This document shows, piece after piece, positions 21,092-25,117 of a stretch of 25,117 nt of DNA. The position numbers and the translations under genes were made by a program. Location of the stretch: NCBI GenBank assembly GCA_036260105.1, contig DATAAN010000105.1, positions 1 through 25,117 on the forward strand. The letters are read 5' to 3'. Positions within the stretch are counted from its first letter, which is position 1. The number at the start of each line of letters is the position of its first letter. The notes under the pieces were generated by a model that did no database searches, was not told the origin of the DNA, and saw only the letters and a program-made list of their open reading frames with translations. Source of the stretch: JAJCYE01 sp036260105 (GTDB lineage Bacteria > Actinomycetota > CADDZG01 > JAHWKV01).

Positions 21092-24000
21092 TCAACCGGT
21101 CCTTTCCGGCGCCAATCCGGTCCGCCGGGCCAGGCTCTCCCGCACCCGGTTCTCGAGAGCGACGGCTTCGCGCTCCTGGGCGCTACGAAGCGCCTTTTGC
21201 AACTCGGCGCCGGCCTGCTCGGCCAGGTCGGGTGACATCTGCAGCAGGAGCTCTCCCCGCAGCCGGTGGAGCTCGGGCCGCCAGAATCCTTCGCTGTTCT
21301 GGTCGGACAGCTGCAGCGCCTCGTCGAGAAGTTCCAGGCACGCCTCGAGCGGGTAGCCGGCCATCTGGCGGACCTCAGCCAGAGCGGACAGGAAGTATGT
21401 CTGCAGCATCCGGGCGCCCGTCGATTTCATCCCCTCGAGGCCCTCTTCAATCTCGCGCAGCCCGTCGGCGACTTGACCCCGCATGGCCCTCGCCCAACCC
21501 CGAAGGATGGTGTTCAGCGCCACGTAGAGGGGGAAGCGCTTCTCGCGGGAAAACTGGACCGCCTCCTCCCCCGCCGACCAGGTGAGTTCGACGTCCCGGT
21601 CCAGTGCGGCGACCCAGGCCACGATGTCCAGGGCGTGCGCCGTCGAGGGGTCGTGTCCGAGCTCCTGAGCCATCCTCGTCGCTTCCCTTGCCATCGCGAT
21701 TGCGTCGGCGGTCTCGCCGAGCTCCCACAGTGCAAAAGCGAGAAAGCACATGCAGCCGACCCGTGGGTCCTGAGGAAACCAGGCCTTCAGCCAAGGGTCG
21801 TCCAGCCCTTCGGTGATCTCCAGTGCTTTCTCGAGGTTCTCGCGGGCTGGCCGGAAGAAGCCCCGATGCAGGGCGGAGGAGCCGATCGCGTGGTAGGCCG
21901 CGACAAGCTCCGCCGGGTCGCCGGAGGCCTGGGCCAGCTCGAGCAGCTGCTCGGCGTACTCGTGGCCCACCGGGTACCGGGCGCTGACAAAGTTGAATGC
22001 GAAGAGGCCCCAAAGGACGGGAATGAGCTCACGGCGCTCACCGAGCGCCAGGCAAAGCTCCCGCGCCCTGGCAAGGGCCTGGCCCGCCTCGGGTGCGGCG
22101 TAGCCCTTGGTCATCATGAGCACCGAGTTCATCCGAAGCTGAACCTCCAGCTCCTTGCGATCCCGATCGGCGCCCGACCGAAGTCTCTTGAGCAGCTGGA
22201 GAGCCCGGTTGAGCTGCTCCTCGGCCTGCTCGTGCGCCAGGCGGGCGTAGGCGACCTCCGCCGCCGCCAGGGTCACGGGAATCGCTCGTTCGCTCACCCC
22301 GGCCGGCGCTGCTTCGTAGAGGTGGTTGGCCAGCTCGAGCACCCGCGCCGGGTCGTCTCCGTAGGTCGCCTCCAGAGCGGCAGCGATGCGGGCGTGCATT
22401 CGGGCCCGGCGGAACGCTGTGAGCTCCTCGAGGATCGTCTCTCGGACCAGGTCGTGGCTGAAGCGGAAGCGGCCGACCAGCTCCGTGTGCTCCAGCACGA
22501 GCCCGCTCATGAGCGCCGCCTCGACCAGCTCGAGCGTGCGGTCCGCATCCAGGTGCGCCGCTCTCTCAAGGATGGGCAGCTCGAAGTCGCGGCCGCTCAC
22601 TGCGGCGAGCGACAGTACGGCGACCGTCTCCTCCGGGAGCCGGGCGAGCCGCCGCCTCACGACGTCCCGTACACCGGCGGGGACGGCGCGCTCCAGCTCC
22701 GCGCCCCCAAGCTCGTGCTCTGCGGCAAGGAGTCTGGCCAGCTCGGCGACGAAGAAGGGGTTGCCCTCGGTGCGGTTCTGGACTGCTGTCACCGTGCGGG
22801 CGGGAACCGTGGTTCCGGTGGTGACCCGGATCAGCTCGGCGACCTCCGCCGGCCTCAGGCCGTCCAGCGACACCCGGTCGGCCACCTGATGCCGCGACAG
22901 CACGGCGAGAGCTTCCCGAAGAGGATGGCTCGGGCCGATCTCCGCCGGCCGGTAGGTTCCCAGAATCAGCAGGCGGGAGTCCCGGAGGCGAGGCGCCAGA
23001 AAGCTGAGCAGCTGAAAGGAGGCGCCGTCGGCCCACTGCAAGTCGTCCAGCACGATCGCCAGCGGCCGCTGGCTCGCAAAGGTAGAGAGCACCCTCGCCA
23101 CCGCCTCGAACAGCCGGAAACGGGCGGTCTCGGGATCGGACGGCACCTGGGCCTCCAGCTGGCCGGTCAGCTGCTGGATCTCCGGAACGACCTGAGCGAG
23201 CTCCGCGATGCCCGGTCCGGCGAATGCGGGCGCATGCTCCGGGCCGGCCCCGGACACGAGCGTGCGGATCACCTCGACCCAGGGCCAGTAGGCGGGCGTG
23301 CCGCCGCCCTCCAAGCTGCCTCCCCAAGCGCAGACGATGCCCTGCTCCGCAGCCCGGGCGAGGAGCTCCTGGACGAGCCGGGTCTTGCCTATGCCGGGCT
23401 CGCCTTGCACCAGCACCGCGCCGCCACGGCCGGCGGCCGTCTGGTCGAGCGCCCCCCGAAGGACCGCGAGCTCGCGCTCCCGACCGACCATGGGGTTCTG
23501 CGGACGGGGGAGCGCCGAGGCCGGCGCCGCAGCTACGGGAGCGGGAAGCGGCGTGACCGCCGGCGGCGGCGTTTCCACAGCAGGCGGCGGAGGCGCTGGG
23601 ACCGCTACGGTCAGGCCCGGAGGCGGGCGCCACTCGAGCGACGGCGACTGTCCAAGGATGTCGGCCTCTAGCCGGCGCAGCGCCGGGCTGGGGTCGATCC
23701 CCAGCTCCTCGATTAGCATCCGCCGCGCCGACTGGTAGACGGCGAGGGCGTCCGCCTGCCGGCCGGACCGGTAGAGCGCCAGCATGAGCATCCCGATCAG
23801 CCGCTCGCGGAGGGGGCTCGCGGAGACCGCGGCTTCCAGCTGCGGAACGGCCGAGGCGTGCTCACCGAGGTCCAGCGACGCCTGCATGCGGTCCTCCTGC
23901 GCCACCAGGCGCATCTCCTCCAGCCGGGCGGCTTCGGCGTGAGCGAAAGGCTCGAACGCGAAGTCGGCGAGTGCGGCGCCCCGCCACAGCGAAAGCGCCT

Positions 24001-24397
24001 CGTCGAGGCGGTCACGAGCCGCTCCCGGGTCGCGACTCTCCAGCAGACGCCTGCCTTCAGCGGCCAGAGCCTGGAACCGGGAGACGTCCAGGGAGTCCGG
24101 CGGAATGCGCAGTACGTATCCCGGACTTTGGGTGATGAGGATCTTCGGTGCTTCCCGGGGGGACCGGTCCGGCTCCAGCACCCGTCGCAGGTTGGAGACG
24201 TAGGCCTGCAGGGTGCCGATCGCCTGCGCCGGGGCCTCCTCGCCCCATAGCTCGTCGATCAGCCGGTCGAGAGAGACGACACGGTTGGCGTGAATGGTGA
24301 GGGCTGCAAGTACCGCCCGCTGCCGGTGGGGCCCCAGATCAACCGGGTCACCGTCACGCAGCAGCTCGAATGGTCCGAGTAGCCGAAACTGGATCAC
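21092..24397 (-). CDS. SARP-type transcriptional regulator with BTAD, AAA ATPase and TPR-like region
   Basis: The 1101-residue protein is a large activator of the AfsR/SARP class. Residues about 1-95 form an OmpR-like winged helix (FRLLGPFELLRDG, RQRAVLAALTIHANRVVSLDRLIDELWG, LQAYVSNLRRVLEP). About 100-250 is the bacterial activation domain (FQALAAEGRRLL...YRSGRQADALAVYQSARRMLIEELGIDPSPALRRLE). A proline/alanine-rich linker leads to an ATPase with Walker A GEPGIGKT at 332-339 and Walker B LAIVLDDLQWAD with Asp451-Asp452. The rest is helical and TPR-like. Ligand or signal sensing by the C-terminal half is inferred from the family. The start is a GTG (24397) without a clear Shine-Dalgarno. No biosynthetic cluster is adjacent, so its targets are unknown. 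Confidence 0.95.
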   Translation of the reverse strand: MIQFRLLGPFELLRDGDPVDLGPHRQRAVLAALTIHANRVVSLDRLIDELWGEEAPAQAIGTLQAYVSNLRRVLEPDRSPREAPKILITQSPGYVLRIPPDSLDVSRFQALAAEGRRLLESRDPGAARDRLDEALSLWRGAALADFAFEPFAHAEAARLEEMRLVAQEDRMQASLDLGEHASAVPQLEAAVSASPLRERLIGMLMLALYRSGRQADALAVYQSARRMLIEELGIDPSPALRRLEADILGQSPSLEWRPPPGLTVAVPAPPPPAVETPPPAVTPLPAPVAAAPASALPRPQNPMVGRERELAVLRGALDQTAAGRGGAVLVQGEPGIGKTRLVQELLARAAEQGIVCAWGGSLEGGGTPAYWPWVEVIRTLVSGAGPEHAPAFAGPGIAELAQVVPEIQQLTGQLEAQVPSDPETARFRLFEAVARVLSTFASQRPLAIVLDDLQWADGASFQLLSFLAPRLRDSRLLILGTYRPAEIGPSHPLREALAVLSRHQVADRVSLDGLRPAEVAELIRVTTGTTVPARTVTAVQNRTEGNPFFVAELARLLAAEHELGGAELERAVPAGVRDVVRRRLARLPEETVAVLSLAAVSGRDFELPILERAAHLDADRTLELVEAALMSGLVLEHTELVGRFRFSHDLVRETILEELTAFRRARMHARIAAALEATYGDDPARVLELANHLYEAAPAGVSERAIPVTLAAAEVAYARLAHEQAEEQLNRALQLLKRLRSGADRDRKELEVQLRMNSVLMMTKGYAAPEAGQALARARELCLALGERRELIPVLWGLFAFNFVSARYPVGHEYAEQLLELAQASGDPAELVAAYHAIGSSALHRGFFRPARENLEKALEITEGLDDPWLKAWFPQDPRVGCMCFLAFALWELGETADAIAMAREATRMAQELGHDPSTAHALDIVAWVAALDRDVELTWSAGEEAVQFSREKRFPLYVALNTILRGWARAMRGQVADGLREIEEGLEGMKSTGARMLQTYFLSALAEVRQMAGYPLEACLELLDEALQLSDQNSEGFWRPELHRLRGELLLQMSPDLAEQAGAELQKALRSAQEREAVALENRVRESLARRTGLAPERTG

Positions 24398-24495
24398 GGA
24401 TGTGTTGGTTCGGACGTCAGCAGGCGGGAGCGGGGCAGGGACTCCACGCTCGGACGACGTTCAGCCGATCAGGAGTTTCCACCCCGCAATTCTAT

Positions 24496-24530
24496 CGGCT
24501 CCGCCGGTGGTCGAAGTTCCGGCGGAGCCG
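24496..24530 (-). terminator. 12-bp hairpin after the 68-aa gene
   Basis: CGGCTCCGCCGG (24496-24507) pairs perfectly with CCGGCGGAGCCG (24519-24530) across an 11-base loop. It lies 10 bases beyond the stop of the 68-residue gene on the minus strand and separates it from the SARP gene. A short AT-rich stretch (ATAGAATT) follows on that strand. Confidence 0.7.
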
Positions 24531-24540
24531 TCAGTGGGAT

Positions 24541-24747
24541 TCAGCTGGCCTTCTTGAGCAGGGCGGGCACCGGCGTCACGTGGGACGGCTCGTGGACCTG
24601 CATTGTGGACCGGCCGGCCGGTAGCTCCTCGTCCGCCAGCGGCGGGCCCCACAGGCGGTCCTCGCCCAGGCCGGCCATGAAGTCGTGGAACAGGAGCACT
24701 GCCAGCAGGGCCACGGGCACCGCCAGGAAGAACTGAATCAAAGTCAT
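24541..24747 (-). CDS. Small membrane peptide, 68 aa
   Basis: The ATG at 24747 follows GGGAGG by seven bases on the minus strand, a strong binding site. Residues about 3-22 (LIQFFLAVPVALLAVLLFHD) form one transmembrane helix. The rest (GLGEDRLWGPPLADEELP, then a polar tail ending in LLKKAS) is soluble. The helix start suggests an N-out or signal-anchor form with a cytosolic tail, but that is not certain. No family is recognised. It lies between hairpins on both sides, so it may be its own transcription unit. Confidence 0.65.
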   Translation of the reverse strand: MTLIQFFLAVPVALLAVLLFHDFMAGLGEDRLWGPPLADEELPAGRSTMQVHEPSHVTPVPALLKKAS

Positions 24748-24767
24748 GTCTCTACCTCCCTCGTTGG

Positions 24768-24785
24768 CCGCCCCAACTGGGGCGG
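24768..24785 (-). terminator. 7-bp hairpin between the GNAT-like and 68-aa genes
   Basis: CCGCCCC (24768-24774) pairs with GGGGCGG (24779-24785) around AACT. On the minus strand it starts four bases after the stop of the GNAT-like gene and ends just before the ribosome binding site of the 68-residue gene. It may end the first transcript or lie in the leader of the second. Confidence 0.45.
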
Positions 24786-24789
24786 ATAC

Positions 24790-25117
24790 TCAAAGCGCGA
24801 TTTCCATCCACCCCGGAGCCACCGCCGACCTGCGAAACCCGGCCTGCAGCTGCTGCTCCAGCTGCTTTGGATCGTCACCCGGCCGAACTCTCAGAAGGGT
24901 GGCGCCCGCAGCTCGTAGCCTGTCCGCGAGACCGGTCACCAGACGGCACGTGGTGCTGGCCTGGGGAAATCCGGGATGAACGAAGAGTCGCTCCAGCTGA
25001 ACCGTCTGCTGGTCCAGATCCACCGTGAGCGCCGCGGCGGCCGGGGAAGGAAGCCCTGCGTCGGCGACGTCCACCAGCGCGAACAGACGGACGTTGCAGA
25101 AGCTCTCCTCCCACACC
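24790..25117 (-). CDS. GNAT-like acetyltransferase (partial, 5' end probably outside window)
   Basis: The minus-strand frame is open to the window edge, so the start is probably beyond 25117. A GTG at 25116 is possible but lacks a visible binding site. The 108 visible residues show a strand-rich start (FALVDVADAGLPS, AAALTVDLDQQTVQLERLFVHPGFP) and then a helix and strand, CRLVTGLADRLRAAGATLLRVRPGD. The order 'L.V.P......L...L...A.......' is what the acetyl-CoA-binding half of a GNAT fold gives, but the QxxGxG/A loop is degenerate (FPQASTTCRLV). The end, LQAGFRRSAVAPGWMEIAL, fits the last strand of such proteins (as in 'GF....'). The family is tentative and the substrate unknown. Confidence 0.6.
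   Translation of the reverse strand, partial: VWEESFCNVRLFALVDVADAGLPSPAAAALTVDLDQQTVQLERLFVHPGFPQASTTCRLVTGLADRLRAAGATLLRVRPGDDPKQLEQQLQAGFRRSAVAPGWMEIAL

Noticed and set aside
21266..23671. 801-aa open frame on the plus strand opposite the SARP gene
   Set aside because: It is a shadow of the regulator, whose domains and motifs are clear on the other strand.
1..25117. tRNA, rRNA, CRISPR, insertion sequence or prophage genes
   Set aside because: No cloverleaf, regular spaced repeat, transposase or integrase motif, or terminal inverted repeat was seen. GAATCC-like stretches near 1008 and 12487 lie in coding starts and do not form tRNA arms.

Overview
The window looks like chromosomal DNA of a high-GC actinobacterium (Actinomycetota). 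The strongest signs are a fused, 1217-residue 2-oxoglutarate decarboxylase/dehydrogenase of the Kgd/OdhA type, an F420-dependent oxidoreductase of the glucose-6-phosphate dehydrogenase family, a protein O-mannosyltransferase next to rsmI, and a large SARP (BTAD) regulator with an ATPase module. A lineage outside the well-studied mycobacteria and streptomycetes is suggested by an AbrB-type regulator next to a zinc-knuckle metG, an arrangement better known from Bacillus; this placement is inference. I see no rRNA, tRNA, CRISPR array, phage or insertion sequence. No gap between genes exceeds about 150 bases.

Layout. 1-492 (-) is the start of an AlkA-like DNA glycosylase cut by the window edge. 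532-2721 (+) holds three genes of unknown function: a 105-aa protein, a four-helix membrane protein and a probable ribbon-helix-helix protein whose Shine-Dalgarno lies inside a near-perfect hairpin. 2868-7403 (+) is a tight kgd - SRPBCC protein - DoxX-like membrane protein run. 7400-7693 (-) is a small cysteine-containing protein. 7830-8495 (+) is a one-helix membrane protein followed by msrB.

8492-12067 is a housekeeping block: tatD and metG (-), a divergent AbrB-like gene with a four-cysteine tail (+), and rsmI (-), joined by a four-base overlap to a DUF192 gene (-). Divergent from this are the mannosyltransferase and the F420-dependent oxidoreductase (+), then a PfkB-type sugar kinase (-). 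16008-17408 (+) is a lipoprotein built of delta-60 repeats, preceded by a promoter with an overlapping palindrome and followed by two strong hairpins. 17534-20995 (+) carries aminopeptidase N and two small genes. The right end (-) holds the 1101-residue SARP regulator, a 68-residue membrane peptide and the 3' part of a GNAT-like gene.

Most of the window is ordinary core metabolism, translation and repair. The points most worth a second look are the hairpin hiding the start of the RHH-like gene, two genes that have a good ribosome binding site but no ATG/GTG/TTG start (apparent ATT and ATC starts), the rsmI-abrB-metG-tatD block with the AbrB gene inverted inside it, and a palindromic operator over the promoter of the delta-60 lipoprotein. 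I did not find a clear new defence, mobile or biosynthetic system.
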